Part shown: positions 48,433 through 58,238 of the stretch, in pieces | Numbering within the stretch: position 1 is the first letter of the stretch | How the letters are laid out: every line of letters starts with the position of its first letter | Origin: Symbiodinium sp. CCMP2592 | Lineage: Eukaryota; Sar; Dinophyceae; Suessiales; Symbiodiniaceae | Assembly (NCBI GenBank): GCA_905221615.1 | Contig: CAJNDT010005880.1 | Location: forward strand, 359,501-423,500 | Direction: 5' to 3' | DNA length: 64,000 nucleotides | Position numbers and translations under genes: made by a program | The notes under the pieces: generated by a model | Seen by the model: the letters and a program-made list of their open reading frames with translations, nothing else | Told to the model about the DNA's origin: nothing | The model's database searches: none

Positions 48433-48690
48433 ATCAACGCTTGGTCTTCCTCGCCTATCAGTTCGTGACCTCTGAGCTTCGCCCATGGAATGCCATCGCG
48501 AATGCTTCTTTCTTCGGTGACGCCTGATTCGTTTGCCATTTCAGGGGATCGTTACTGACGTAGATGAGTGTCACAACGCTTCTAATTGGGATGCAAAGCT
48601 CTGATTTTCAATGTCAACGTTGCGGCGGAACATTTTCTGTTGTCCTATCGTGCCATCTTCCGGGTGAGCAGCGTCGGAGACGCAACTCAT
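48433..48690 (+). other. 3' untranslated part of the LTR element
   Basis: No coding signal; unique sequence between the last stop and the G-run before the 3' LTR. Confidence 0.6.
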
Positions 48691-48696
48691 GGGGGG
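48691..48696 (+). promoter_or_regulatory. Candidate polypurine tract
   Basis: GGGGGG directly before the 3' LTR, preceded by ACTCAT. Very short for a plus-strand primer, but it is in the right place. Confidence 0.5.
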
Positions 48697-49127
48697 TGCG
48701 AACGGACTGCGATGCCTTGTCAAGTTCTAAGGTGTCACTATAAGAGCTGTGAGCAAGACCGTGTAAAGTGCAAGAGAAGGGGGCACGCTACGCGTCCCTC
48801 GACTCTAAGGGGGCACGCTACGCGTCCCTCATCTTTACCTTTCTATGTGACCGCCCACGCAACGTTTGGCTCAAGTCAATGCCCATAGCTAAGTGCTATA
48901 TGTGTCTTCTATCCTGAGCAATCAGAGCTATCCCGTTGCACAGACGAACCGCCGCCGGCAGTGAGTGCAAAAGGAACGGCCGCCGGTTCTGCCTGCATAG
49001 GATTGCACGCGTGGAAGTGTAAGAGAGACAGAGTCCAGTCTGTGGAGAGTGCAAGCCAGCCACACCTACATTCATTACAGCTCTGGTGGGGAGAGCAGCA
49101 ACCTAGTCGAGATCAATCCCCCACGCA
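48697..49127 (+). repeat. 3' LTR (431 bp)
   Basis: Same length as the 5' LTR and 98.6% identical (6 substitutions, no indels by eye). The spliced-leader-like 11-mer is at 48865-48875. Confidence 0.95.
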
Positions 49128-49132
49128 TCTGG
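49128..49132 (+). repeat. 5-bp target-site duplication, right copy
   Basis: TCTGG after the terminal CA of the 3' LTR. Confidence 0.9.
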
Positions 49133-49142
49133 AGTTCCCTGT

Positions 49143-49243
49143 AGGGGTACTTAGAAATATTTTTAATGTGTGGTTATTATAAGCCCTAAGAAACAGCTAA
49201 AATTGTAATTTTTGCGAGGGATCTAAGTTTAAGTTCAGTATAG
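49143..49243 (+). mobile_element. Element L, copy 3
   Basis: GTAGGGGTACTTAGAAATAT to AAGTTCAGTATA, 11 bp from the LTR element. No flanking duplication visible here. Confidence 0.6.
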
Positions 49244-49349
49244 GAGACTCCAATATCCCTTAATAAAGGCATATTCCTCCAAATCCTAGTAGGGATCCTA
49301 CTATAATGTAAGGGTATCTTCCTTACTTAAGGGATTTTGGAGTCTCTAG
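49243..49349. mobile_element. MITE family D, copy 4
   Basis: GGAGACTCCAATATCCCTTA to AAGGGATTTTGGAGTCTCT, directly abutting element L. Confidence 0.8.
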
Positions 49350-49405
49350 GTTGGGGACTTCGGAAGATCCTGATTTTGATGCGCTTCCCACCCTACAAGC
49401 AACTC

Positions 49406-49599
49406 CCCAGGGAGCCCAATACCCCTTGTAGCTTAACCTTAACCCCAAGTAACCTACGTACCTTTTTAAGGACTTACATAAAGAAATCATATTAGGGAAC
49501 CCTAAAAAGGTAGGGTCCTTAGGGCCCAGGTAATAACATGAAGCCCATCATAGTTTGAGGTATATCCCTTATTTCAGGGGTATTGGGCTCTCTGGGTCC
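49406..49599. mobile_element. MITE family J, copy 1
   Basis: CAGGGAGCCCAATACCCCTT to AGGGGTATTGGGCTCTCTGG. An interior segment with AAAGAAATCATATTAGGGAA recurs at 52661-52713. Confidence 0.7.
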
Positions 49600-49703
49600 T
49601 TCAAAGCGTTCGAATCTCAAGTCATTTGTTTGGGGCTGGAGGGTTCAGATCAGCTCTGGGTCCCTTGAGCCCCTGAACCGCCCAACTCTGAAACCTGAAA
49701 AAT

Positions 49704-49803
49704 ACAGACGCCTTAACAATTACCTAGACTATCTGGGGAGTTCCTTATTATAGTTGTATAGTATAATGGGCCCCAAAACCCTATTCTAATTATTGCGGCC
49801 CCA
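49704..49803. mobile_element. MITE family C, copy 6
   Basis: ACGCCTTAACAATTACCTAG to CTAATTATTGCGGCCCC, diverged ends with the family interior GGGCCCCAAAACCC. Confidence 0.6.
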
Positions 49804-49913
49804 ACCTGCGAAATTGAACCCCAAAGCCCAAAGACCCACGCCACCGCTTCACCCTGTACTAAATCCCTACGCCCCCTGAGACCCCTAAAGTGTTAAAGCC
49901 CTTAGGCTACCTA

Positions 49914-50055
49914 CCCAGAGATCCCAATACCCCTTCATTAAGGAATCTACCTTAAATCAGAATATTAAGGCCTTATAAAATAGTAGAAATAAGTAAGATA
50001 TTTAAAAGGCCTCCTTATATTTTAAGGAAAATTCCTTAATTCAGGGACCCAGACC
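49914..50055. mobile_element. MITE family J, copy 2 (diverged)
   Basis: CCCAGAGATCCCAATACCCC at the left; TTCCTTAATTCAGGGACCCAG at the right. Confidence 0.5.
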
Positions 50056-50094
50056 CCCAAAGCCCAAGAAGAGTCCGGGTCCCCTACTTGGAGG

Positions 50095-50209
50095 ATCATG
50101 GGACTTAGTAAGTAGGGTTATAAATGGGGTTATAAGTCCCCTAAGTGGGGTTATCCTAATTATAAGCTACTTTTTACCTTACTTACTAAGTCCCATGAGC
50201 CTTTAAGTA
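50095..50209. mobile_element. MITE family B, copy 5
   Basis: TACTTGGAGGATCATGGG to TCCCATGAGCCTTTAAGTA. Confidence 0.8.
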
Positions 50210-50417
50210 CAGCTACAACTTAAACCCTAAAACCCCAAACCCTAAACCCTCGAACCAGGCTCTACCTACAAGGTATTTCTGACTGCAGCAGGGAGGAAAG
50301 GGCCCGCAACAAAAAAATGTTTTCAACCCAGAAGAAAGCCGGCAGCTCCAAATCCCAACTCAAAGCAACGGACGCTGAGAAGCTAAGACGAAATTTCAGT
50401 TCCAGGGCTTTGGTCCT

Positions 50418-50505
50418 TTAGGTCTAGGCTTTATGGTTTTAGGTCTAGGCTTTATGGTTTTAGGTCTAGGCTTTATGGTTTTAGGTATAGGCTTTATGGT
50501 TTTAG
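50418..50505 (+). repeat. 21-bp tandem repeat x 4
   Basis: GGTCTAGGCTTTATGGTTTT units in tandem, the last with one substitution. Confidence 0.85.
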
Positions 50506-50591
50506 GTTTAGGGTGCAGGGTTTCGGGCTTTCGGTTCGAACTCTAGGTCTAGGTTTTTGGGGGGTGAAGCGCTCTCGGGCTCCAGAGTCGT

Positions 50592-50692
50592 TAGGATGCC
50601 CAGTAGCACCCTTATTGCCTTTTTGTAGTCCTAGGTTCCCTGTAAAGTTACCGAAGGAGCGCTTTTTATTCCTAGGTTGCTGGGCATGCTAG
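50592..50692 (+). mobile_element. MITE family E, copy 4
   Basis: TTAGGATGCCCAGTAGCACC to GCTGGGCATGCTAGG; slightly shortened interior. Confidence 0.75.
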
Positions 50693-50743
50693 GTTACTTC
50701 ACGGCCGGAACATCGCGGAATAAAGTGGCCAACTTGTGTCCCT

Positions 50744-50847
50744 ACAGTTCATGGTATAAATCCGGCATTGCGCATAATAAGGGGTATACCATAACTCCCA
50801 TAGTCTAGGGTCCTTAAGGTAATGCAGGACTTATATCATCAACCGTA
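50744..50847. mobile_element. MITE family F, copy 4
   Basis: ATGGTATAAATCCGGCATTG to GCAGGACTTATATCATCAAC. Confidence 0.75.
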
Positions 50848-51666
50848 GTTGCTACTAAACCTATTGCTGGAATGGTCAGGCTTTCTGTGTAGGTCGACTG
50901 CTATCATGTGTGAAATGTTTCGTGGCTACCGCATTTGTTTGTGATGATAATCACTATGATGATGGTGATGATGACGACGACGCTGATGGCGATGATGGCG
51001 TCGATAGTGATGGCTATGTCGATTGGTACTGGGCCTGCTTTCGCTGTGTCGCTACCACCATTTTTGTTGTACCATTGGTTCAACAACTACAGGACTCAAA
51101 GACTCGTCCTCGATCTTACGCTGGTGTTCCCAGATGTCTGCATGCTGCGGTTTTGCTGTCCGAAGTCCTGCAACGTGCAGTGGCCCGGGGTAGGTAATTT
51201 AGGATTCACGCTAATAGGCTTGTTGCAGATCGCTTTCTCCGGACAAGCATGCGCGGTGTGGCCTTATCTGCAAGCGGGGCACGCCCCCGGACATTCAAAC
51301 AGGAACCAAGCCCTCCAACAATGAGCAACACCCTGCACTCTAAGCCCCCCTCCTCCGCAAACCCCAAACCTGAGTTTTCAGATACAGAGTTTAGGCAGCA
51401 AGGACAGCTTCTGAACTTTCGTCCAGGCTTCGACGACGAGGACAGAGAAGCTGCCTAGCTACAACATGACTTAGGCGCCTTCTTTGTCGGTGTTTGGGGT
51501 CTCGGTTTTTTGTCTGAAAGGGTTGAAATGCTGAAGGTTTACGGATGGAGGTCGCAGGTTTCTGGCCTTGCATTAGCAGGTGGTTAACCCCTTTGCCTTC
51601 CGATCTCAAGCATTGACATATCACCCTAAACCACCCTAAACCCCTAGGTATATCCCTGCAGAAGGC
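50848..51666. other. Gene-free stretch, 50848-51666
   Basis: A GAT/GAC triplet-rich patch (50940-51020) creates open frames on both strands (for example 50910-51197 and 50935-51324); composition explains them. The rest is unique DNA without recognised motifs. Confidence 0.45.
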
Positions 51667-51778
51667 TGTCTGGTGCTTAGTAGGGAGCTGGGGAACGGAT
51701 CCCTATAGTAGTTCCTTTATAATCCCCAATAGTAGTCTCCATAATCCATTCCCCCATTCCCTACTAAGAACCAGACAG
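51667..51778. mobile_element. MITE family H, copy 3
   Basis: CTGTCTGGTGCTTAGTAGGG to CCCTACTAAGAACCAGACAG. Confidence 0.8.
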
Positions 51779-51821
51779 AAGAGACCGGCCTCAGCAGGAT
51801 AGGTGCTATCTTCATATTCGT

Positions 51822-51914
51822 GAGTCTCCGAAGCGCAAAGTCACTTTCAGGGCCCAAAATAAACACCAATTCTCCGAAGCGCAAAGTCAATTTCAGGGGC
51901 CAAAATAAACACCA
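51822..51914 (+). repeat. 46-bp tandem duplication
   Basis: CTCCGAAGCGCAAAGTCA.. to AAATAAACACCAAT occurs twice in a row with two differences. Confidence 0.85.
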
Positions 51915-51991
51915 ATACTATTTTGGGGGTTCCTTATTATAATTACAGTATAATGGGCCCCAAAACCCTGTTCTAATTATTCAGGCCCCCA
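51914..51991. mobile_element. MITE family C, copy 7 (left end lost)
   Basis: ACTATTTTGGGGGTTCC to TAATTATTCAGGCCCCC; a second solo right end is at 52060-52083. Confidence 0.6.
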
Positions 51992-52232
51992 TACTAAATC
52001 CCCATAATACGCTTTATAGTACTCCTTATAAACCCCTTTACAGGAACCCATTAAGGAACGCTATTCTAATTATTAAGGCCCCTACAGTAACTTCAGAACC
52101 TCCAGCTCCTAAGCCCAAGGATTTCAACACGGCGCTGGAGATGCTTCGCGACAGAGACATCCAAGGTAGTGGGCGAGAGTGCGAAGCACTGATGGACTCT
52201 TGTGGGCAATGGCAGCCTCTCCCTGCTGTCCT

Positions 52233-52233
52233 C

Positions 52234-52279
<46 letters not shown>

Positions 52280-52303
52280 CAGTAGTAGTAGTAGTAGCAG
52301 CAG

Positions 52304-52336
<33 letters not shown>

Positions 52337-52365
52337 CAGTAGTAGTAGTCGTAGTAGTAGCAGTG
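52233..52365 (+). repeat. (GTA)n microsatellite
   Basis: About 130 bp of GTA triplets with occasional GCA, followed by CTG/GTT triplets to about 52430. Long frames on both strands (poly-Val, poly-Ser, poly-Tyr) are artefacts of the triplet. Confidence 0.95.
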
Positions 52366-52499
52366 AGTATGACCTGCTGCTGCTGTTGTCGTTGTTGTCG
52401 TTGTTGTCGTCGTGGTTGTTGCTGCTGTGTCACTAAGGCTGGTCTTACAGGCACACTCAAATCCCAAATTCAAGATCCTGGTTCCCAAATCGCAGCGGT

Positions 52500-53720
52500 C
52501 AGCACATGACCCCAATCTCAAAACCCCGTACCTGCAGTAGTCTTGAGCCCGCAACCCCAAAATCCCACAGCTGCATGGAGACGTAAATTCCTAAAGCCCT
52601 ACAGCCTTGGCGGCATAAACACAACCTTGACCACGAGTGACCTCCCTCTTTAAGGCTTTATATAAAGAAATCATATTAGGGAACCTTAAAAAGGTAGGTT
52701 CCTCAGGGTACAGGTACAGCCTTTGAGCCATCCTTGAGCACCCAGAGTCCAAGGCCCTTAGCGGAGCAGACAACAAAACCCCAAATCCTAAAACTCACGC
52801 CCCCCTAAACTCTATGCCACTAACCCAAAACCCTTAAACCCTCAACCCTGAACCCTTAAACCCTTAAGCCCTAAACCCGTAAACCCCTAAACCCCTAAAC
52901 CCTTAAACCCCAGACCCCGCAAACTCGGAATCCACACGAAATTCAGGACCGAGATCTGAGCCACGACCTCCTCATCCGAGCTTGCTGCCTGCAACTCGAC
53001 CGAGCTTCAGGGATAGCATGGACAGACAGTGTCTGTAAGGGAGTCATAGGCTCTATATGATTTTAAAAAAAAAGAGGGTTTATGGGATTCTAGAAGGGTT
53101 GCGCAGCGTTCTATCAGGTGTTCTTGGTGTTTTGTTCAGGTTTTGACATAATTGGTGAAGTCTTCTTCACTGTTGGATGCTCTGAATGTCAGCAGGTTGG
53201 CATCAGGACCCCGAGCCGTTCCGGCAGGAGTATTGAAAAGTACCCTTTAGCACCAACGTGGGACCTTCTCATACCAGCGCATGTATAGGCACCGAAGCAG
53301 ACGTTTTGCTCAGAAGTTGGTGCAAGTTCTGCAGAAGGCGTCGAAAGTCCACGAAAGCCCACCTCGGACCATCCGCCGTTTCCATTGGAGTTTGGCAATC
53401 GGCGATTCCGAAATCAAGGACGATGGCTTCCACTCATCAAATAAATGAAGGTGCCTCAGGACCTGAGCCATCATGCACTCACGTAAAGCCTTCCAAGTTA
53501 ACACCAGAGAACGAAACCCTAAACCCCAAAACCCCAAACCCTAAATCAAAAACGCAAACAAAACGAATTGTTCAAACACCAAGGAGGGCGCATCTCTGGG
53601 CACTCGAGCTCGAACAGTGGCTTCAGGATGTGCTCTGTGGCTGCAGTGTGGAGCTTGGGTATACGAATAATATAGGTAAGGGCCTTAATTCGAATTGGGT
53701 TTTAGGGTATACCTGCATCC
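52500..53720. other. Gene-free stretch, 52500-53720
   Basis: A J-type fragment at 52661-52713, CCCTAAA-like tracts at 52790-52920, then unique DNA (52930-53500) with short unsupported frames. Confidence 0.4.
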
Positions 53721-53826
53721 TACTTGGAGGGGCAGGAGACTTAGGGTTATAATTGGGGTAACTCCATTTAGGGTACTTATAACTCTACTTATAACCTACG
53801 TACTAAGTCCCCTGCCCCTCCAAGTA
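53721..53826. mobile_element. MITE family B', copy 3
   Basis: TACTTGGAGGGGCAGGAG to CCCTGCCCCTCCAAGTA. Confidence 0.8.
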
Positions 53827-54031
53827 AAGTGTCCCACCAAGGCTAAGGAAGCCAGGTACCAAGATGAACCATGTTGGTGTCTAGTCAGTCATTGAATTAA
53901 CGGTTTTAGGGTCCAGGCCGTAGGGTGTAGGCTAGGGTTTTAGAGGGTATAAGTCGGTCTGAGGCGTAAGGTTATTCAAGAAAGTTTCAAGACAGGTTCG
54001 TCTGGTGTGCACATGCAGAAGCAGTCTCGCG

Positions 54032-54130
54032 ACTAGGTAGGCCTTTGGGACATTTTATATTTTCCCTTATTGGGCCTAGTAGGACTCTATTTACGAACAT
54101 TTGTCAGAGGCTTTAAAGGGCCAACCTAGA
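54032..54130 (+). mobile_element. Element M, copy 2
   Basis: ACTAGGTAGGCCTTTGGG to AAAGGGCCAACCTAG, repeating 14650-14749. Confidence 0.65.
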
Positions 54131-54133
54131 GAA

Positions 54134-54272
54134 ACAGTCTAGCGAGCTAATACCCTAAACCCTAAACCCTAAACCCCTAAACCCTAAACCCTAAAACCCT
54201 AAACCCTAAAACCCTAAACCCTAAAACCCTAAACCCTAAACCCTAAACCGTAACAGTCTAGCGAGCTAATAC
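54134..54272 (-). repeat. CCCTAAA array between 20-bp direct repeats
   Basis: ACAGTCTAGCGAGCTAATAC is present at 54134-54153 and again, identical, at 54253-54272. Between them is a 99-bp array of CCCTAAA units. This is the footprint expected if the array was inserted with duplication of the target. Confidence 0.9.
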
Positions 54273-54318
54273 AGTGTTGCTCTGGCCCTCCTCTACAGGC
54301 GGACACTTTCATCCGAAT

Positions 54319-54426
54319 GATACTGCTGATGGACAAAATCCCACATGACCCTAAGGACCTTAAACTATGGGAACTATGGTATAGTCCTTATAAAGGGTAA
54401 TGCAGGATTTTGTCCATCAGCAGTAT
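54319..54426. mobile_element. MITE family F, copy 5
   Basis: ATACTGCTGATGGACAAAATC to GATTTTGTCCATCAGCAGTAT, a nearly perfect palindromic end pair. Confidence 0.85.
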
Positions 54427-54588
54427 GGGGGTTTCCGAAGATAGGGGACCCTAATGTAGTAGCCTAAATAGTAGGATCCCTATTATAAGGCCCCTAAATC
54501 CTAAACCCTAATATAGTAGCCTAAATAGCAGGATCCTAGAAATAAGGACCCCAAAATAAGGTGCCTCCTATTTTCGGAAACTCCCATA
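54424..54588. mobile_element. MITE family A, copy 7 (expanded)
   Basis: TATGGGGGTTTCCGAAGATA to TTTTCGGAAACTCCCATA, abutting family F. The centre is duplicated around a CCTAAACCCTAA patch. Confidence 0.8.
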
Positions 54589-55770
54589 TTCAGGGCATGT
54601 CAACCACATGTTGTTGGCATGCTAAATCACGGAGTGGTCCCGTAGCCAACATTTTGAAGCATGCGTTTACTCTGGTTTTTGAAATCAGAGCTTTGAATCC
54701 TGGCCTTAGCAGCGATTTAGGATACCCTGCAAAAAAATCCCTTAACGTTCCACTGTAAAGCCCTATAAAGCACAAACCGAAAAGCCCGATAAGAACCCTT
54801 GTACCCTAAGCCCTGAACCGGTAGTCTTTAGTACTCCGAAAGCTTTCAGGCTTCAAAGCCTGCCCTCTACACCCGCTTCCCCTAAACCCGAAAGCCCATA
54901 ATCCAAACCCTATAACCCTAAACCCTAAACCCTAAACCGTATACCCCCCCTGAACCCTAAGCTCCGCGCAGCGCCCAAGGCCCCACTTCGACCCAGGGAC
55001 GCAGAAAATGGCCAAAATGGCGGCACCTTGATCTGCGTTTTAAGAGTTAGGGTTTTAGAGGGGTTCTGAAAGGGTTTCGAGTTTTAGGGTTGCTCAAGGG
55101 TGTCTCATGAAGCTTATGAAACGGGGTTTAGAGGATTTCTGCCAGGGTTTAGGGTTTAGGGTGAAATGGTTTATTGGGGGTTCAGGGTTTAGGGTTAAAG
55201 GGTTCGAGAGTGTCATTTGGATTTAGGGCCTTAGGGTGTAAAGGGCTTTAGACGGGTTGCGCATGGGTTTTCCAGAATTTTCAACAGGATTCCATCTTTC
55301 AAACCCCAAACACTGCCGAAACACTGAACCCTGGAGGCCTGTAAAACCCCTAAACACTTAATTAAACCCTGAACCTTCAACAAAATTAAAAACCACCCCC
55401 GAGCCCCAGTATGTCATATTAAAGCCTCAGCCCTGCGTCCTCAGCCACGAGTTCTGGTCGATGTCGAGCTCGGACGTCTGTAAAGAAAAGATGCTGGATC
55501 AAAATATGGGTTTAGGGTTTAGGGTTCAGGGTTTAGGGTGTAGGGTTTTGGGGTTTGGGGGGTTTAGGGTTGGGGTGTAGGGTTTAGGATCGAGGGTCTG
55601 CTGTAATTGGACAGGACAGAAGTTTAGGACTTTAGGGTTTGCTTCAATGCTGCTCTGGGTGGCCGATGGGAATTTGCTTGACAATCCGGTTTGGGAAGTT
55701 CAATATGCTTGACTGCCCCTTGTCTCAATCAAGAAGCACCTGTCAATTTCTAAAGGCCCCTTTCCATTTT
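54589..55770. other. Gene-free stretch, 54589-55770
   Basis: CCCTAAA-like units (54785-54960), unique DNA, and TTTAGGG-like fields (55035-55260 and 55505-55595) before the RCC1-like gene. No promoter motif recognised. Confidence 0.45.
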
Positions 55771-55824
55771 CAACAACAGCCCCGGCTTGCGGAATGCTGG
55801 TTATCGGATGATCCGAAGCTGGAG
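55771..55824 (+). promoter_or_regulatory. Conserved 5' leader of RCC1-like gene
   Basis: Matches 1577-1628 upstream of the first copy, ending GATCCGAAGCTGGAG 8 bp from the ATG. Confidence 0.6.
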
Positions 55825-55832
55825 CCTTCATC

Positions 55833-57287
55833 ATGTCGCTGACCTTTGAGGTAGGCCTCATTAGCGGCAAGACTGTGTCACTGCAGACACAGGGGGACGA
55901 ATCCGTAGAATCGCTGCGGCTGCGTGCACAGAAGGAACTGAGAGTGGGCAAAGGCCGACTCGTGGACTCCAACAGAAGCGTTCTTGATGGTGCAGTGTCT
56001 CTGAAGCGGGCCAGGCTTCAGCACACAGAGCCGCTAATGTTGCAGGTTCGACGTGTCGATATGTACGGTGGAGAGGTGGCCTTTGCTGCGATCTTGGGGG
56101 ATGGCTCCGTCGTGACCTGGGGTGATGCTAGTTTTGGCGGTGACAGTAGTGCTGTGCGAGATCAGCTGAAGACTGTGCAGCAGATTCAAGCAACCCCATA
56201 TGCCTTTGCTGCGATCCTTGGTGATGGCTCTGTCGTCACGTGGGGCGATGCTGGCTTCGGTGGTGACAGCAGAGCCGTGCGAGATCAGCTGAAGAATGTG
56301 CAGCAGATTCAAGCAACTTCGCGGGCCTTTGCTGCGATCTTGGAGGATGGATCGGTCGTGACCTGGGGCGATGCTCGCTTCGCTGGTGACACGAGTACCG
56401 TGCGAGCTCAGCTCAGGAGTGTGCAGCAGATCCAAGCAACTTTGCACGCCTTTGCTGCGATCCTGGGGGATGGTTTCGTCGTGACCTGGGGCCATGCTGA
56501 CGTCGGTGGCGACAGCAGCTTAGTGCGAGATCAGCTGAGGAATGTTCAGCAGATTCAAGCAACTTCGCGGGCCTTTGCTGCGATCCTTGCGGACGGTTCT
56601 GTCGTCACCTGGGGCTATCCTCCCACAGGGGGCGACAGCAATGGCGTGCGACATCAGCTGACCAATGTGCAGCAGATCCAAGCAACCATGGGGGCCTTTG
56701 CCGCGATCCGTGTTGATGGCTCCGTCGTGACCTGGGGCAGTGCTAACTTCGGTGGTGACAGCAGTTCTGTGCAAGATCAGCTGAAGAATGTGCAGCAGAT
56801 TCAAGCAACCCAATATGCCTTTGCTGCAATCCTGGAGAATGGCTCCGTCGTGACCTGGGGCGGTGCTGACTGTGGTGGTGACAGCACTGCTGCGCGAGAT
56901 CAGCTGAAGACTGTGCATCAGATTCATGCAGCGAAGTATGCCTTTGCTGCGATCCTGGAAAATGGCTCCGTCGTGACCTGGGGCAAGGCTCGCAGCGGTG
57001 GTAATAGCAGTGCTGTGCAAGATCAGCTGAAGACTGTGCAGCAAATTCAAGCAACTGAGCATGCGTTTGCTGCGATCCTTGGTGATGGCTCTGTCGTGAC
57101 CTGGGGCGATGCTGGCTTCGGTGGTGACAGCAGAGCCGTGCGAGATCAGCTGAAGAATGTGCAGCAGATTCAAACAACTTCGCGGGCCTTTGCTGCGATC
57201 CTGGCGGATGGCTCGATTGTAACTTGGGGGGCTGCTCTCTCCGGTGGTGACAGCAGTGCTGCGCGAGATCAGCTGAGCTTCGAGTAG
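55833..57287 (+). CDS. Ubiquitin-like/RCC1-like repeat protein (intronless copy 2)
   Basis: 484 residues. Residues 1-75 are ubiquitin-like (MSLTFEVGLISGKTVSLQ...LMLQVR), closely related to the gene at 1703. Ten repeats of about 41 residues follow, with DGSVVTWG cores and DQLKNVQQIQAT linkers. Repeat 2 and repeat 9 are almost identical over a whole unit and their neighbours (GDAGFGGDSRAVRDQLKN), which indicates internal duplication or conversion. The protein ends soon after the last linker (DQLSFE). No introns, in contrast to the ten-repeat gene at 21408. A scaffold-type propeller function is likely from the repeat class; nothing in the sequence shows a catalytic domain such as HECT. The start is supported by the aligned paralogue and by the conserved leader. 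Confidence 0.85.
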   Translation: MSLTFEVGLISGKTVSLQTQGDESVESLRLRAQKELRVGKGRLVDSNRSVLDGAVSLKRARLQHTEPLMLQVRRVDMYGGEVAFAAILGDGSVVTWGDASFGGDSSAVRDQLKTVQQIQATPYAFAAILGDGSVVTWGDAGFGGDSRAVRDQLKNVQQIQATSRAFAAILEDGSVVTWGDARFAGDTSTVRAQLRSVQQIQATLHAFAAILGDGFVVTWGHADVGGDSSLVRDQLRNVQQIQATSRAFAAILADGSVVTWGYPPTGGDSNGVRHQLTNVQQIQATMGAFAAIRVDGSVVTWGSANFGGDSSSVQDQLKNVQQIQATQYAFAAILENGSVVTWGGADCGGDSTAARDQLKTVHQIHAAKYAFAAILENGSVVTWGKARSGGNSSAVQDQLKTVQQIQATEHAFAAILGDGSVVTWGDAGFGGDSRAVRDQLKNVQQIQTTSRAFAAILADGSIVTWGAALSGGDSSAARDQLSFE

Positions 57288-58030
57288 CCTACAAGGCCCC
57301 TATAAGCCTTCGAAGATAGCTTTCGAGCCCTACACGGCCTCTCTGCAACACTATCGGAGCCCATGAAGACGCACAGAAAGCATGTAATGCCATGTTACCG
57401 CATGGTCTTGAATAATGCGTAGTGCATCATTTCCAGATGCTCCCTGGCAGTCCAAAAACACCACTGCAATAAGCAGGGCCCTTATCCCGAAACCTGCACA
57501 TCGTTGTACATCCCTCGAACAGGGTTGTAGGATTCAGGCGGTTTCAGTGACGTGTGTGTTTGCCGAGCCTTTCAGAATTCACTGTTTAGGGTTTCGGAGT
57601 TTAATTTTTAGGGTGTCAGAGTTTGGGATACGGGTTCCATGTGGAGTTAGTAGAGAAGCCCAAATACTAAAGAATTGCCTACATTTTTTCCCAAGGGCTC
57701 CCTGCCATAATTACTACAATGTACCCTTGAAAAGGCCCCTACACCATGGCTTTAGGGTTGTAGAGATTGGGTGTTTGTAGTTTTGGCGCTGTCTATGAAA
57801 TAACTACTTACTAAGCCCCCCCGACCCTCCAAGTAGTAGGTAAGATAGCCCCGTACGTATGACTTGTGTACTGCCTGCACTCTGTGACAGTTGGATACTA
57901 TGCCTACTATATAGAGTTAATATATATATATATATATAGATAGATAGAGCCCTTATTATGTCCCCTACTATCGCCTGTTCTACTATAGTTATATATAGCC
58001 CTTGTTATGACCCCCCAGGGTGGGGGCAGT
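57288..58030. other. Gene-free stretch, 57288-58030
   Basis: 3' flank, a solo family B' end at 57803-57836, a (TA)n/(GATA)n microsatellite at 57918-57948, and C-type fragments. Confidence 0.45.
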
Positions 58031-58134
58031 ACTATAGGGGCGTAAATGATCACTTATGCTATTTCGGGGGCTCCTTATTATAATGATAGTGTAATATACC
58101 CCCAGACCCTGTTCTAATTATTAAGGCCCCTATA
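58031..58134. mobile_element. MITE family C, copy 8
   Basis: ACTATAGGGGCGTAAATGAT to CTAATTATTAAGGCCCCTATA. Confidence 0.75.
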
Positions 58135-58238
58135 TCATAGAACCCTACTATAGATCCCTTACAGACCCCTTTCAGGAACCCTTTGAAGGGATTCTGCACT
58201 ACTCTTTTTATTAAGGCACCTATATTACCCAACCTGAC

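Larger units (their letters stand above)
29448..49127 (+). mobile_element. Giant Ty1/copia-type LTR retrotransposon, 19,680 bp
   Basis: Order inside: 5' LTR, half-tRNA-like primer site, Gag, two CCCH fingers, protease, integrase, reverse transcriptase, RNase H, then about 10 kb of additional coding sequence, a short G-run and the 3' LTR. Integrase before reverse transcriptase marks it as Ty1/copia (Pseudoviridae-like) and not Ty3/gypsy. Ordinary copia elements are about 5 kb, so this one is roughly four times the usual size. The LTRs differ at 6 of 431 positions, so insertion was fairly recent. The frame is broken at several points in Pol and the 3' region, so this copy may no longer be active by itself. 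The extra region includes a Tpt1/KptA-like domain. No membrane-spanning envelope-like protein is visible. Confidence 0.95.

Noticed and set aside
50904-51324. Asp-rich protein at 50910-51197 and overlapping frames
   Set aside because: Explained by a GAT/GAC triplet patch; no domain, and rival frames of similar length on both strands.
52038-52560. Poly-Val, poly-Ser, poly-Thr and poly-Tyr frames
   Set aside because: Created by the (GTA)n tract; composition changes abruptly at its borders.
56034-57177. Minus-strand frames opposite the RCC1-like gene at 55833
   Set aside because: Same shadow effect of the repeat units.
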